From: UBA7359 sp041689615
GTDB taxonomy: Bacteria > Pseudomonadota > Gammaproteobacteria > Eutrophobiales > Eutrophobiaceae
Assembly (NCBI GenBank): GCA_041689615.1
Contig: JBDNFW010000014.1
Location: 65,974 to 129,973, forward strand
Reading direction: 5' to 3'
DNA: 64,000 nucleotides
Shown: positions 45,077 through 54,182 of the stretch, one piece after another
How the letters are laid out: each line of letters starts with the position of its first letter
How positions within the stretch are numbered: the stretch's first letter is position 1
Program-made: the position numbers and the translations under genes
The notes under the pieces: generated by a model
Databases searched by the model: none
What the model saw: only the letters and a program-made list of their open reading frames with translations
Told to the model about the DNA's origin: nothing

Positions 45077-46438
45077 ATGAGCCTTAGCATAATTATTCTT
45101 GCCGCAGGACAGGGCACGCGCATGTATTCTGATAAGCCAAAAGTATTACATACTTTGGCGGGGCGGCCTTTACTTACTCACGTTTATCAAACAGCCGCCG
45201 ATCTAACTCATCGCGAAATTCATATTGTTTATGGGCATGGCGGTGAACAGGTTCCTGAAGCATCACTGAATTTTCAGGCGTCGTGGGTTAAGCAGGAGGA
45301 ACAATTGGGAACTGGCCATGCAGTCCAACAAGTCTTTGCTAATCTCCCTGATGTAGATGATGTCTTGATACTCTATGGCGATGTACCGTTGATCACCAAG
45401 GAAACCTTGCTGGTGTTAGTCGATGCTGCGTCTGGTTCTGGCTTTTCTTTACTTACTACTCATTTAGATAACCCAAGAGGTTATGGACGAATCATTCGTG
45501 ATGATAATGAAAATATTATTGCGATTATTGAAGAAAAAGATGCAACAGAAGAACAACGCAATATTAGCGAAGTGAATACCGGTTTTATGGTTGTTAAGGG
45601 AAAAAAATTAAAGTCTTGGGTTAATGCGCTTAAAAATGAAAATAAACAAAATGAATATTATTTAACCGATATTGTTGAACTTGCTGTTAAAGATGGTGTA
45701 AAAGTTACGTCGGTTTTAGCTGAATCAGCTATAGAAGTTCAGGGAATCAATACACGATCACAACTTGCTGAAGCAGAGCGATATTACCAATTGGTTCAGG
45801 CGCATCATTTGATGCATAACGGTGTCGGGATTATTGATCCAGCAAGATTTGATTTACGCGGAGAGCTGGAAATAGGACGTGATAATGAAATCGATATCAA
45901 TGTTGTTATCGAAGGCAGAGTCAAGCTTGGAAACAATGTCACTATTGGCGCTAATTGTTATATAAAAGATACAGTCATTGCAGATAACGTACATGTTTTG
46001 CCAAATACGATGATTGATAGTGCTGTAATTGGAAATGGTTGTCGTATTGGTCCTTTTGCACGAATTCGTCCTGATACAAGTCTGGATGAAAATGTACACA
46101 TTGGAAATTTTGTTGAGCTTAAAAAAACGGATGTCGGCAAAGGAAGTAAGGTCAATCATCTAACTTATCTCGGTGATACTCACGTAGGCAACGAAACGAA
46201 TATTGGTGCTGGAACGATTACCTGTAATTACGATGGTGCAAATAAACATCAAACTATTATTGGAGATAATGTTTTTGTTGGCTCTGATGTTCAGCTCATA
46301 GCTCCAGTAAAAGTTAATAACGGCGCGACTATTGCTGCTGGTACTACAGTGACAAAAGATATAGCTGAAAATGAATTAGCGATTAGCCGTGCAGAACAAA
46401 AATCTATTTCAAAATGGAAAAGACCCACAAAAAAATAA
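45077..46438 (+). CDS. glmU: Bifunctional GlcN-1-P acetyltransferase / GlcNAc-1-P uridyltransferase
   Basis: A 453-aa cytosolic enzyme making UDP-GlcNAc for peptidoglycan and LPS. N-terminal nucleotidyltransferase: ILAAGQGTRMYSDKPKVLH, YGDVPLI, NTGFMVV. C-terminal left-handed beta helix with acetyltransferase residues (VELKKTDVGKGSKVNHLTYL; GAGTITCNYDGANKH). Immediately follows the atp operon, as in many gammaproteobacteria. Confidence 0.97.
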   Translation: MSLSIIILAAGQGTRMYSDKPKVLHTLAGRPLLTHVYQTAADLTHREIHIVYGHGGEQVPEASLNFQASWVKQEEQLGTGHAVQQVFANLPDVDDVLILYGDVPLITKETLLVLVDAASGSGFSLLTTHLDNPRGYGRIIRDDNENIIAIIEEKDATEEQRNISEVNTGFMVVKGKKLKSWVNALKNENKQNEYYLTDIVELAVKDGVKVTSVLAESAIEVQGINTRSQLAEAERYYQLVQAHHLMHNGVGIIDPARFDLRGELEIGRDNEIDINVVIEGRVKLGNNVTIGANCYIKDTVIADNVHVLPNTMIDSAVIGNGCRIGPFARIRPDTSLDENVHIGNFVELKKTDVGKGSKVNHLTYLGDTHVGNETNIGAGTITCNYDGANKHQTIIGDNVFVGSDVQLIAPVKVNNGATIAAGTTVTKDIAENELAISRAEQKSISKWKRPTKK

Positions 46439-46458
46439 CGTACTAATAACGATTCAAT

Positions 46459-47256
46459 ATGAAAGTTGGCTTCTATCAATTTCGCCCCCTCTTTGGCAAG
46501 ACAGAACAAAATTGCCAAAAAATATTAAGTGCATTGGAAAATGTTGATGCAGATTTAATTGTCTTACCAGAACTCGCCTTATCCGGTTATTACTTTAAGG
46601 ATAAAAGCGAGGCTCTAAAATATGCAGAAGACCCAGCTAGTAGTCGGCATCTGGATTCTTTAGTTACTATTGCAAATAAAAATAATATTCATCTGGTAAT
46701 CGGTTTTGCCGAGAAACAAGGTAAGCAATGTTACAACAGTGCCGCGCTAATTGGTCCAAATGGAATTGAGCATATCTATCGTAAAGTACATTTGTTTAAT
46801 GAAGAAAAATTCTGTTTTGATCCGGGTGATACACCATTTATCGTTAATAATATTAATGGTGTAAAAATTGGCATCATGATTTGTTTCGACTGGGTCTTTC
46901 CGGAAGTGACTCGAACATTAGCTATGCAAGGTGCGCAGATTATTTGCCAGCCGTCTAATTTAGTTCTAACGTTTTGCCAGCAAACCATGCTGGCACGTTG
47001 TATAGAAAATAAGATTTTTGCAATAACGGCGAATCGCTATGGTGTCGATAAGCGACCACAAGGTAGTTTGAAGTTTACCGGCAAGAGTCAAATTGTTGCG
47101 CCGGGTGGAAAATTATTACATCGAGCGGCATCGCAACGCGATGCATTGTTTATTACCGAGATAAACCCTGAAGATGCTGAAAATAAAATGATAACCGAAC
47201 ATAATAATTTGTTTACGGATCGACGACCTGAATTTTATTCATTACTTAATAATTAA
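46459..47256 (+). CDS. Carbon-nitrogen hydrolase (nitrilase superfamily)
   Basis: A 265-aa cytosolic amidase-type protein with the Glu-Lys-Cys triad: Glu in LPELALSGYYF, Lys in YRKVHLFNEEK, Cys in IMICFDWVFPE. Size and motifs place it among aliphatic amidases, omega-amidases and related enzymes; the substrate cannot be told. It lies 20 bp after glmU and 15 bp before rraA, on one transcript. Confidence 0.88.
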   Translation: MKVGFYQFRPLFGKTEQNCQKILSALENVDADLIVLPELALSGYYFKDKSEALKYAEDPASSRHLDSLVTIANKNNIHLVIGFAEKQGKQCYNSAALIGPNGIEHIYRKVHLFNEEKFCFDPGDTPFIVNNINGVKIGIMICFDWVFPEVTRTLAMQGAQIICQPSNLVLTFCQQTMLARCIENKIFAITANRYGVDKRPQGSLKFTGKSQIVAPGGKLLHRAASQRDALFITEINPEDAENKMITEHNNLFTDRRPEFYSLLNN

Positions 47257-47271
47257 TAACGGGAATAACTA

Positions 47272-47751
47272 ATGAGTTTTGCTACAGCAGATTTATATGA
47301 TGAATATGAAGAAAAGCTTCAAATAGCGACACCAATGTTTAATGATTATGGTGGTAAGAAGCGTTTTTCAGGGCCAGCTTCTACAGTAAGAGTATTTGAA
47401 GATAACTCTTTGGTTCGCGCCGCATTGGAAGAATCGGGAGAAGGGCGTGTTTTGGTGGTTGATGGCGATGCATCTTTACGTTGTGCTTTGGTTGGAGACA
47501 TGTTGGCCGAATTGGGTAAGGATAATGGCTGGCAGGGAATCATTGTGTATGGCTGTATTCGAGATTCGGCCGTGATTGCCAATATTGATATTGGTGTAAA
47601 AGCATTGGATACCAATCCACGCAAGAGTGTTAAGAAAGGTGTTGGAGATCGTGATGTCGCCGTTACTTTTGCCGATGTCACCATTAATCCAGGTGATTAT
47701 GTGTATGCTGATGAGGATGGTGTCGTTATTAGTGTAGAAAAACTCACATAA
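47272..47751 (+). CDS. rraA: RraA-family regulator of RNase E activity
   Basis: A 159-aa protein of the RraA/MenG-like family. The motif VLVVDGDASLRCALVGDMLAE and the GWQGIIVYGCIRDS segment are characteristic. In E. coli the trimer binds RNase E and inhibits it. Some family members are aldolases with GDxxxA...D motifs, so activity here is by homology only. Normal length. Confidence 0.9.
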   Translation: MSFATADLYDEYEEKLQIATPMFNDYGGKKRFSGPASTVRVFEDNSLVRAALEESGEGRVLVVDGDASLRCALVGDMLAELGKDNGWQGIIVYGCIRDSAVIANIDIGVKALDTNPRKSVKKGVGDRDVAVTFADVTINPGDYVYADEDGVVISVEKLT

Positions 47752-47825
47752 GCCTGGTTCAACTTTTTTGATAGAGGGAAAATAGGTTAAACTTCTTACA
47801 TCGCTGAATTAAGAGGGATTCGATT

Positions 47826-48317
47826 ATGAAAAAGAAATTTCTTGTTACAAGTTTAATCTTGTTCGGACTTTCTTCAACTGTAAATGCCGAATGCGTGCAA
47901 CAACAGGAAGAAACCGGTGGCGGTGAATTGTTCGGTACATTGATTGGTGCAGCTGTCGGTGGTTTGGTCGGTTCGCAGATTGGTGGTGGTACTGGAAATA
48001 AAGTTGCTATTGGCGCGGGTGTTTTGGCAGGTGGTTTTCTTGGTAATCAAGTTGGAAAGTCACTGGATTGTCAGGATCAGCAGTACCATTATGATACAAC
48101 CCAGAATGCACTGGAAACACAAAAAGTAGGTCAGTCTTCATCATGGACAAATCCTGACACAGGGCATTCAGGAGAAATAACGCCTACCCGTACTTATACT
48201 TCTGAAGGTCACCCTTGCCGGGACTTTACTCAAACCATTCTTGTTGATGGCGAAGAAGAAAAAATAAATGGAACCGCTTGCCGTCAAGATGATGGTAGTT
48301 GGAAACCAATAAGCTAA
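47826..48317 (+). CDS. Glycine-zipper 2TM-domain envelope protein
   Basis: A 163-aa exported protein: signal peptide (LVTSLILFGLSSTVNA, cut before ECV), then a glycine zipper (LIGAAVGGLVGSQIGGGTGN followed by a second GxxxG stretch), typical of the Rickettsia 17-kDa antigen/SlyB type. The C-terminal ~90 residues carry four cysteines and a TGHSGEITPTRTY segment as in surface antigen domains. Clear ribosome site AGAGGGA. Probably an outer-membrane or periplasmic stability factor. Confidence 0.85.
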   Translation: MKKKFLVTSLILFGLSSTVNAECVQQQEETGGGELFGTLIGAAVGGLVGSQIGGGTGNKVAIGAGVLAGGFLGNQVGKSLDCQDQQYHYDTTQNALETQKVGQSSSWTNPDTGHSGEITPTRTYTSEGHPCRDFTQTILVDGEEEKINGTACRQDDGSWKPIS

Positions 48318-48327
48318 TCAGATTATA

Positions 48328-48350
48328 AACCGCTTCGGCGGTTTTTTTGT
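48328..48350 (+). terminator. Rho-independent terminator
   Basis: AACCGC-TTCG-GCGGTT hairpin with a UUCG tetraloop followed by TTTTTG, 10 nt after the glycine-zipper gene stop. Confidence 0.92.
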
Positions 48351-48384
48351 GTATACATACCGCTATAAAACAAGGATATCGAAT

Positions 48385-49065
48385 ATGAATAAAGTGTTTA
48401 CTCTCGTCAGTCTGCTATTTCTTGCATCTTCAGTGATAGCACATGAAAACGAACCTCTGTTTAATCAGGTCAATCTGCAAGCGCAATCGGAAAGAGATGT
48501 TCCAAATGATCAGTTAACCGTATTACTTGCTGTAGAGGAGGAAGGTAAAGATGCGGCAAAGATCGCTGACAAAATAAATAAGGATATGGATTGGGCTTTG
48601 AATAAAACTAAATCACATCGGGATATAGAAACGCGTACCCTGTCATACAATACTTATCCTGTATATGACAAACGTACCGTAGTTGCCTGGCGCGCGACTC
48701 AACAATTGGAATTAAAGAGTACTAATATTACAGCGCTATCTGAATTTGTTGGCGATTTACAAGAACGACTACAAGTTAAAAACATGAGCTTTAGTCCAAC
48801 AAAAGAAACACGAAAACGCTATGAGGACGAATTGATAGAAGAAGCCATGATTGCGTTTAAGCAACGTGTCGAACTCATAAAGAAACATATGGATAACAAG
48901 AACGTACGTATTGTTAACCTGCATGTGAACACAGGTGGCGGATATCCTGGACCTGTCTATGCTGAAAATAGAATGTTGGCCATGAGTAGTAAAAGTGCTC
49001 CAGCAGTAGAAGCGGGGACAAGTAATATTACGGTGACTGTTTCTGGTTCAGTCCAGTTCTTCTAA
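48385..49065 (+). CDS. SIMPL-domain (DUF541) periplasmic protein
   Basis: About 226 aa. The frame opens at a GTG inside the preceding terminator, but the ATG at 48385, preceded by CAAGGATA, opens straight into a signal peptide (VFTLVSLLFLASSVIA) and is chosen. The mature part is a SIMPL domain (QSERDVPNDQLTVLLAVEEE; ETRTLSYNTYPVYD). Family members (E. coli YggE and others) are periplasmic and linked to stress tolerance; mechanism unclear. Confidence 0.87.
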   Translation: MNKVFTLVSLLFLASSVIAHENEPLFNQVNLQAQSERDVPNDQLTVLLAVEEEGKDAAKIADKINKDMDWALNKTKSHRDIETRTLSYNTYPVYDKRTVVAWRATQQLELKSTNITALSEFVGDLQERLQVKNMSFSPTKETRKRYEDELIEEAMIAFKQRVELIKKHMDNKNVRIVNLHVNTGGGYPGPVYAENRMLAMSSKSAPAVEAGTSNITVTVSGSVQFF

Positions 49066-49095
49066 AAAACTATTGCACTCGCTGATACTTCGTTA

Positions 49096-49156
49096 ATGAA
49101 TAGTTTAAAAATTGCTCATTTATTAAATATAAACTCCGCGTTTTTAAACTATTCAT
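49096..49156. repeat. Perfect 16-bp inverted repeat
   Basis: ATGAATAGTTTAAAAA (49096-49111) and TTTTTAAACTATTCAT (49141-49156) are exact reverse complements around a 29-nt spacer. It lies between the SIMPL gene and an unknown membrane protein. It could be a bidirectional terminator (A and T tracts flank the inner stem) or a binding site. Confidence 0.55.
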
Positions 49157-49201
49157 ATGCCTCGTCTCAGCTTCGCTCATTACGTTTTTGATATCTGTTA
49201 A

Positions 49202-49894
49202 ATGGATAAGAAACAACAATTAGAAAAACGAAACAATATCATTTTATTGTGTGCTGCAATCTTTCTAGTGATCGGTCTGCTAGTTATATATAGAGAAGGA
49301 CTAACATGGTTTACAGCAACTAAGTGGTCTCGTATTTCTATTGTTCGCTGGATTAGTATCAGTGTCATATTAAGTATCGCGTTGGTATTACAGTATTATT
49401 TTTTTATGTTATTGCGTTATAGTTTTATTAAATACCTTGTGCTTTGGTTCATTCCAATAATCTGGTTATTTAATAATGGTCTTGTTGCACTACATCGGTT
49501 TTTTGACTGGACAACAGATATTGTTTCTCCAGCAGGATGGATCACATTGGGTGAATTTATAGGCTGGATGTTAAGTGCTGTTTTCTTTCCAGTACTTATC
49601 GGTGGCGGTACAGTTATAGCTATTATTGATTCAAGTGGATCAATGCTGACACAAGCTTGTTACTATGCCGGTATCGCACTAGACATTGCGGATGTTTCTG
49701 GTTGGAATATTATTTCGTATGTGATGAATTATATTAATGTCATTTTGGACATGCTTTCCAATTCCTTTGTACAGGAAGTGATTAAAGAAAGAGCAACAAA
49801 TCGATCTTTTATGGATTTTAGCCTATCAAGTATATTCAGCTTGCCCTACTGGGTGCTCAGTGTCGGTTATAGCTTTACTTGTATACTAATATGA
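49202..49894 (+). CDS. Uncharacterised membrane protein
   Basis: A 230-aa protein with about five hydrophobic segments (near residues 14-30, 45-68, 70-90, 115-145, 205-228). No family recognised. Strongly AT-rich, like the broken methyltransferase gene that follows on the other strand 4 bp away, which hints at a locally acquired segment. The stretch IIDSSGSM looks like a metal-site motif of VWA domains but the rest of that fold is absent. Confidence 0.65.
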   Translation: MDKKQQLEKRNNIILLCAAIFLVIGLLVIYREGLTWFTATKWSRISIVRWISISVILSIALVLQYYFFMLLRYSFIKYLVLWFIPIIWLFNNGLVALHRFFDWTTDIVSPAGWITLGEFIGWMLSAVFFPVLIGGGTVIAIIDSSGSMLTQACYYAGIALDIADVSGWNIISYVMNYINVILDMLSNSFVQEVIKERATNRSFMDFSLSSIFSLPYWVLSVGYSFTCILI

Positions 49895-49898
49895 TTAT

Positions 49899-50628
49899 TT
49901 AATTTATTTTTGTAAGTATACAATCAAATTCAAGAAGCTCCATTGACTGGTCATCATGAGAAAGCGGGAACACACCAGTAATATTAAAGTTTAGATCAGA
50001 TAATTTTTTCAAAGTTTCGTAATGAGATGGAGTATCTTGATAAATAGCTTTGCAGGAGATTTCTGTTTGCAATATGGTGACAAAGTTTAATACTTTAGTT
50101 GCGCCATTTAAAACTTTTGTATCATAACCTTGAGTATCTAATTTCAAAAATATTTTTTTATTTTCAAAGTTGCTCATTATCTTTGGCAGAATTGTATCTA
50201 GTTTATAGATTTGAATACTTTGTTTTTCAATAATTCCTATAGATTCAGAAAAATTAGTTTTGCCAAAGTTACTTGTTTCTAATATAGAAGAAAACACAGA
50301 TTTCTTTGAAATATTAATATCTTGTGTGGATTCAGCATCTCCTAAAGCGTAATTCATTATTTTCCAATGATTATCCGCTATAGATATAAGATGTTCATAA
50401 CATTCTTTAAATTGGTTCGAAAGAAATAATTTCTCCTTCATAACCTGCATTACGAAGATCTTGACCAAATTGCCCAATATTTGCGCCAACATCAAGAACA
50501 AGATTAATGTCATTTCGTTTTATCAGTTCGGCAATATGTGTGTTCTGATTCGTAAATATATTCTTACTAAGACGAGTAAATTCGTAACCAAAGTAGGCTG
50601 CAATTTTTTTATGAAAGGTTATTTTCAT
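49899..50628 (-). pseudogene. FkbM-family methyltransferase, frameshifted
   Basis: Two overlapping minus-strand frames together form one ~240-aa FkbM-type SAM methyltransferase. The first (50628 down to ~50407) has LVLDVGANIGQFGQDLR and ends at EIISFEPI before a stop; the second continues KECYEHL, YALGD, the family segment FLKLDTQGYDTKVLNGA and runs to 49899. Removing one T of the TTT at 50409-50411 (coding strand) rejoins them as FEPIKECYEHL. FkbM enzymes O-methylate sugars in glycans or natural products. It is either a recent pseudogene or an assembly error; the run is short, so slippage-based phase variation is unlikely. Confidence 0.82.
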
Positions 50629-50650
50629 ATAAGGTGAAATTTATATTAAT

Positions 50651-50818
50651 CTAAAATATACAATGCTTTGCAAAATCAGCCACTTCATTTGCTGTCCAGT
50701 CACCCTTTTCTTTATCTTTCATTTGAGTACACCATTTTTCGCTTCCAACTTCAGGCGCACAAGCTGACAGTAGAATTAATGAAATTAAAAATGCTAATAC
50801 GCGTACAGAATTATTCAT
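50651..50818 (-). CDS. DUF3012-type small lipoprotein
   Basis: A 55-aa precursor: lipoprotein signal ending LLSAC (Cys20), then APEVGSEKWC and GDWTANEVADFAKHCIF. This short Cys-rich pattern matches DUF3012 proteins, which are small gammaproteobacterial lipoproteins of unknown role. Complete from ATG to TAG, directly upstream of the hemL stop region on the same strand. Confidence 0.82.
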   Translation of the reverse strand: MNNSVRVLAFLISLILLSACAPEVGSEKWCTQMKDKEKGDWTANEVADFAKHCIF

Positions 50819-50821
50819 GTT

Positions 50822-52102
50822 TTATTCCGATAGATTAGTCAATACTTTTTTCGCTGCATTAATAGTTTTTTCTATATCTTCATTGCTGTGAGCGATGGAA
50901 ACAAAACCTGCTTCAAATGCTGATGGCGCAAGATAGATTCCTTCATTAAGCATGCCATGAAAGAATTGATTAAATTGTTCCTGATTACAATTCATGACTT
51001 TATCAAACGAATCGATTTTTTCGTCATTCGAAAAAAAGAGCCCGAACATACCTCCGACATAATTTGTCGTAAAAGAAATAGCGGATTCTTTAGCTACCGT
51101 AGATAAACCTTCAACCAGTGTTTTTGTTTTTGCTTCCAGCGATTCAAAAAAGCTTGCTACAGATATAAGCTCAAGTGTTTTCAATCCTGCAGCCATAGCA
51201 ACAGGATTTCCTGAAAGCGTGCCTGCTTGATATACCGGACCATCAGGAGAAATATGATCCATGATTTCTTTTTTTCCTCCAAAAGCACCGACTGGCATGC
51301 CGCCACCGATGACTTTACCAAGAACAGTCAAGTCAGGAACAATATTATAAAGTGATTGTGCGCCACCTAATGCAACGCGAAAGCCGGTCATGACTTCATC
51401 AAATATCAACACAGATTTATATTCGTTGCAGGTTTCTCTTAAACAATTTAAAAAGTCGTTTGAAGCCGGAATACAATTCATATTCCCGGCAATGGGTTCA
51501 ACAATAATCGCTGCTATTTGGTCGCCGATATCAGAAAAGACCTCTTTAACTTGATCAATATTGTTATAGCTCAATGTAATAGTGTGTTGAGCCAGATCCG
51601 CAGGTACGCCGGGAGAAGTGGGTACACCAAGTGTTAAAGCACCTGAGCCAGCCTTAACTAATAGTGAGTCAGCATGTCCATGATAGCAACCTTCAAATTT
51701 AACGATCTTGTCTCGACCGGTATAACCTCGCGCCAGTCTTATAGCGCTCATCGCAGCTTCCGTTCCGGAACTAACCATGCGCACTTTTTCTATTGAAGGT
51801 AACAATTCACAAATCTTATTGGCCATCTGTGTTTCAATTTCAGTTGGCGCACCAAAACTAAGGCCGTTATCTGCCGCATTTTTCACTGCTTGAATTACTT
51901 CTGGATGGGCGTGACCTAATATCATTGGGCCCCATGAGCCAACGTAATCAATGTATTGTTTATCTTCGCTGTCATATAAATAAGCACCGGTCGCACGTTT
52001 TATAAACAGCGGTGTTCCTGAGACCGATTTAAATGCGCGTACCGGTGAATTGACGCCACCTGGTATGTGTTGTTTTGCTGCATTAAATAATGTGTCACTC
52101 AT
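50822..52102 (-). CDS. hemL: Glutamate-1-semialdehyde 2,1-aminomutase
   Basis: A 426-aa PLP enzyme making 5-aminolevulinate for heme by the C5 route. Markers: PGGVNSPVRAFKSVSGTP at the N-terminus, MVSSGTEAAMSAIRLAR, FDEVMTGFRVA, and the PLP Lys in TVLGKVIGGGMPVGAFGG. Normal length. Follows thiE by 5 nt. Confidence 0.97.
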   Translation of the reverse strand: MSDTLFNAAKQHIPGGVNSPVRAFKSVSGTPLFIKRATGAYLYDSEDKQYIDYVGSWGPMILGHAHPEVIQAVKNAADNGLSFGAPTEIETQMANKICELLPSIEKVRMVSSGTEAAMSAIRLARGYTGRDKIVKFEGCYHGHADSLLVKAGSGALTLGVPTSPGVPADLAQHTITLSYNNIDQVKEVFSDIGDQIAAIIVEPIAGNMNCIPASNDFLNCLRETCNEYKSVLIFDEVMTGFRVALGGAQSLYNIVPDLTVLGKVIGGGMPVGAFGGKKEIMDHISPDGPVYQAGTLSGNPVAMAAGLKTLELISVASFFESLEAKTKTLVEGLSTVAKESAISFTTNYVGGMFGLFFSNDEKIDSFDKVMNCNQEQFNQFFHGMLNEGIYLAPSAFEAGFVSIAHSNEDIEKTINAAKKVLTNLSE

Positions 52103-52107
52103 AGTAA

Positions 52108-52728
52108 TTACTGCTTGAATAAATTGTTATAAGATTTTGTTGCATTGATTGTATCAGGCGCCGAATAAAGCCCGCTAATAATTGCTATAAAATCAACTCT
52201 GGCATCAACCAATTCTTTTCCATTTTCCGGTGTTATGCCACCTATGGCAACTATTGGAATAGTTAACAACGACTTCGCTTCATTAAGTAGTTCAATGCTG
52301 GCTTTTTTAGCATCAGGTTTGGTAAGTGAAGGAAAGAACGAACCAAAGGCAATATAGTCCGCGCCAGCCTCTTCAGCTTTCCTGGCAAGATTAAGATCGT
52401 TATAACACGATATGCCAATAATTTTTGAGCCTAGTGTTTTTCTAGCCTTACTAATATCTTCATCGTTTTGACCAAGATGTACGCCGTCAGCCGAAATGTC
52501 TTTTGTCAGGTTCACATCATCATTAACAATAAAGGGCACTTTGTATTGATGGCAAAGCGATTGTAGTTTTTGTGCCAGTTCCTTTTTCTTATGTTGATTT
52601 GTGTCTTTATTTCGATACTGAAAAAGTGAAATGCCGACTTTAAGTATGTCTTCGGATTTTTTTATTAATTCATCATCTACAAGATTCTCGCAATCTGTAA
52701 TGGCGTAAATTCCTGAAGTGGCTTGCAT
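52108..52728 (-). CDS. thiE: Thiamine-phosphate synthase
   Basis: A 206-aa TIM-barrel enzyme joining HMP-PP and thiazole phosphate. Motifs: GIYAITD, ISLFQYRNKDT, PFIVNDDVNLTKDISADGVHLGQND, GADYIAFGSFFPSLTK and IVAIGGITPEN. The ATG at 52728, 4 nt after the thiD stop, is preferred; an upstream in-frame start would overlap thiD. Confidence 0.95.
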   Translation of the reverse strand: MQATSGIYAITDCENLVDDELIKKSEDILKVGISLFQYRNKDTNQHKKKELAQKLQSLCHQYKVPFIVNDDVNLTKDISADGVHLGQNDEDISKARKTLGSKIIGISCYNDLNLARKAEEAGADYIAFGSFFPSLTKPDAKKASIELLNEAKSLLTIPIVAIGGITPENGKELVDARVDFIAIISGLYSAPDTINATKSYNNLFKQ

Positions 52729-52732
52729 TATT

Positions 52733-53518
52733 TTATTTTTCAAAAAAACGATCCGGTTGTGCTTGTCCCCGACCAAGTTTTAATCCGTGTTTAAGAGTAC
52801 TCCATGTGTATGCCTGGGCATCTTCAACTGAAGTCTTTAAGTCATTGCCTAATGCTAATAATGCGGCGATTCTTGAAGATAATGTACAGCCAGAACCGTG
52901 AAATGATCCTGTCAGTCTTTCCCAATGATATTCGATTGGAGAATTTTTCTCTGTATAAAATAAATTGGTAACGTCATCAGTATCTTCATCTGTGCCGGTA
53001 ATTAATACAGACTTTGCGCCAAGCGCTAATAACTTATTTGCTGCTGCATTCAAGTCAGTTGATTGTGAAAGTGTTCTTGCTTCTTCACAGTTTGGTGTGA
53101 CAACTGTTGTTACCGGTAATAACAATGACAATATTTTTTTACAGATATTGTCATCGGCAAAAGATTGTCCGCTGGTTGAACTCATGACCGGATCGATAAC
53201 AATGGGAATATTGATTTGTGATAATTCGCTTTGAATAATATCGATTAATTGAGCATTACCAATTATCCCTATTTTACAAGCAGCGATTTCCATATCTTCT
53301 AAAATTAATCTGATTTGCTTTCGAAAAGCCGCTGGTTTTTGTGGAATGACATCGATCACTTGTTTTGTATTTTGAGCCGTTAATGAAGTGATGACTGTTG
53401 CAGCATGACAGCCAGCGTTGGCAATCGTTTCTATGTCAGCTTGAATACCCGCGCCGCCACTTGGATCGTGCCCAGCAATCACTAATACAACCGGTTTTTG
53501 ATTGTTGCTATTATTCAT
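52733..53518 (-). CDS. thiD: Hydroxymethylpyrimidine/phosphomethylpyrimidine kinase
   Basis: A 261-aa ribokinase-fold enzyme of thiamine synthesis: VLVIAGHDPSGGAGIQADIE at the N-terminus, IDPVMSSTSGQ, TPNCEEA and the catalytic anion hole in LTGSFHGSGCTLSSRIAALL. First gene of thiD-thiE-hemL. Only 66 bp separate it from rubredoxin, with no TPP riboswitch. Confidence 0.95.
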   Translation of the reverse strand: MNNSNNQKPVVLVIAGHDPSGGAGIQADIETIANAGCHAATVITSLTAQNTKQVIDVIPQKPAAFRKQIRLILEDMEIAACKIGIIGNAQLIDIIQSELSQINIPIVIDPVMSSTSGQSFADDNICKKILSLLLPVTTVVTPNCEEARTLSQSTDLNAAANKLLALGAKSVLITGTDEDTDDVTNLFYTEKNSPIEYHWERLTGSFHGSGCTLSSRIAALLALGNDLKTSVEDAQAYTWSTLKHGLKLGRGQAQPDRFFEK

Positions 53519-53584
53519 AAGGACAGTATTCTACACAGCCATTGTGGTTGTTAATACAGAAATAAAAATCAGGAGTTAGTTCTA

Positions 53585-53749
53585 ATGAAGCAGTATATGT
53601 GTGTTATTTGTGGTTTTATTTATGATGAAGTAAAAGGTTGGCCTGATGATAATATTGCGGCGGGCACAAAGTGGGAAGATGTTCCTTCTGACTGGATTTG
53701 TCCTGAATGTGGTGCTACTAAAGATGATTTTGAAATGGTAGAAGTTTAA
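53585..53749 (+). CDS. Rubredoxin
   Basis: A complete 54-aa rubredoxin: MCVICGFIYDE and WICPECGATKDDF supply the four Cys that bind one iron, with the conserved aromatic core. Ribosome site AGGAG upstream. Divergent from thiD; rubredoxin next to thiD/hemL is common in gammaproteobacteria. It carries electrons to partners such as alkane hydroxylases or oxygen/peroxide reductases; no partner is adjacent. Confidence 0.95.
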   Translation: MKQYMCVICGFIYDEVKGWPDDNIAAGTKWEDVPSDWICPECGATKDDFEMVEV

Positions 53750-53755
53750 TTATCT

Positions 53756-54181
53756 TTAAAAAGGTCTGATGACGGCGAGTAAAATTATCGCTATTAAAAT
53801 CAGAACAGGGACTTCATTAAACCAGCGATACCATACATGGCTATGTTTATTTCTTTCATGTTTAAAATCCTGTAATAAAAACCAGCAGTAAACGTGGTAG
53901 GCAATCAAAATCAAGATAAAAACATATTTTATTTGTAACCATATTTGTTCGCTATAAGCGGACAAACCGTTACTGAATAAAGTACAGAGTCCAAAAATTA
54001 TTGTTAACAAAGCTCCAGGCGTCATGATGCCGTAAAAAAGTTTACGTTCCATTATTTTAAAACGATCGATACTTATTTGATCATCGCTCATGGCGTGATA
54101 AACAAATAATCTAGGTAAATAGAATAATCCTGCAAACCAGGTCACCATAAAGATAAGATGTAGTGCCTTAAACCAAAGCAT
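53756..54181 (-). CDS. hemJ: HemJ-type protoporphyrinogen IX oxidase
   Basis: A 141-aa protein with four membrane helices. The N-terminus WFKALHLIFMVTWFAGLFYL with its conserved His, the LPRLFVYHA segment, and LQIKYVFILILIAYH match HemJ, which oxidises protoporphyrinogen IX to protoporphyrin IX in heme synthesis. It is 1 bp from the TlpA-like gene on the same strand. Together with hemL, heme genes flank the rubredoxin. Confidence 0.88.
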   Translation of the reverse strand: MLWFKALHLIFMVTWFAGLFYLPRLFVYHAMSDDQISIDRFKIMERKLFYGIMTPGALLTIIFGLCTLFSNGLSAYSEQIWLQIKYVFILILIAYHVYCWFLLQDFKHERNKHSHVWYRWFNEVPVLILIAIILLAVIRPF

Positions 54182-54182
54182 C

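Noticed and set aside
49620..49660. VWA-domain metal site (IIDSSGSM) in the unknown membrane protein
   Set aside because: The motif fits DxSxS, but it sits between membrane helices with too little sequence after it for a VWA fold and no downstream Thr or Asp motifs; probably chance.
53519..53584. TPP riboswitch before thiD
   Set aside because: The whole gap to the divergent rubredoxin gene is 66 bp, too short for a THI box plus expression platform, and none of its conserved segments is present.
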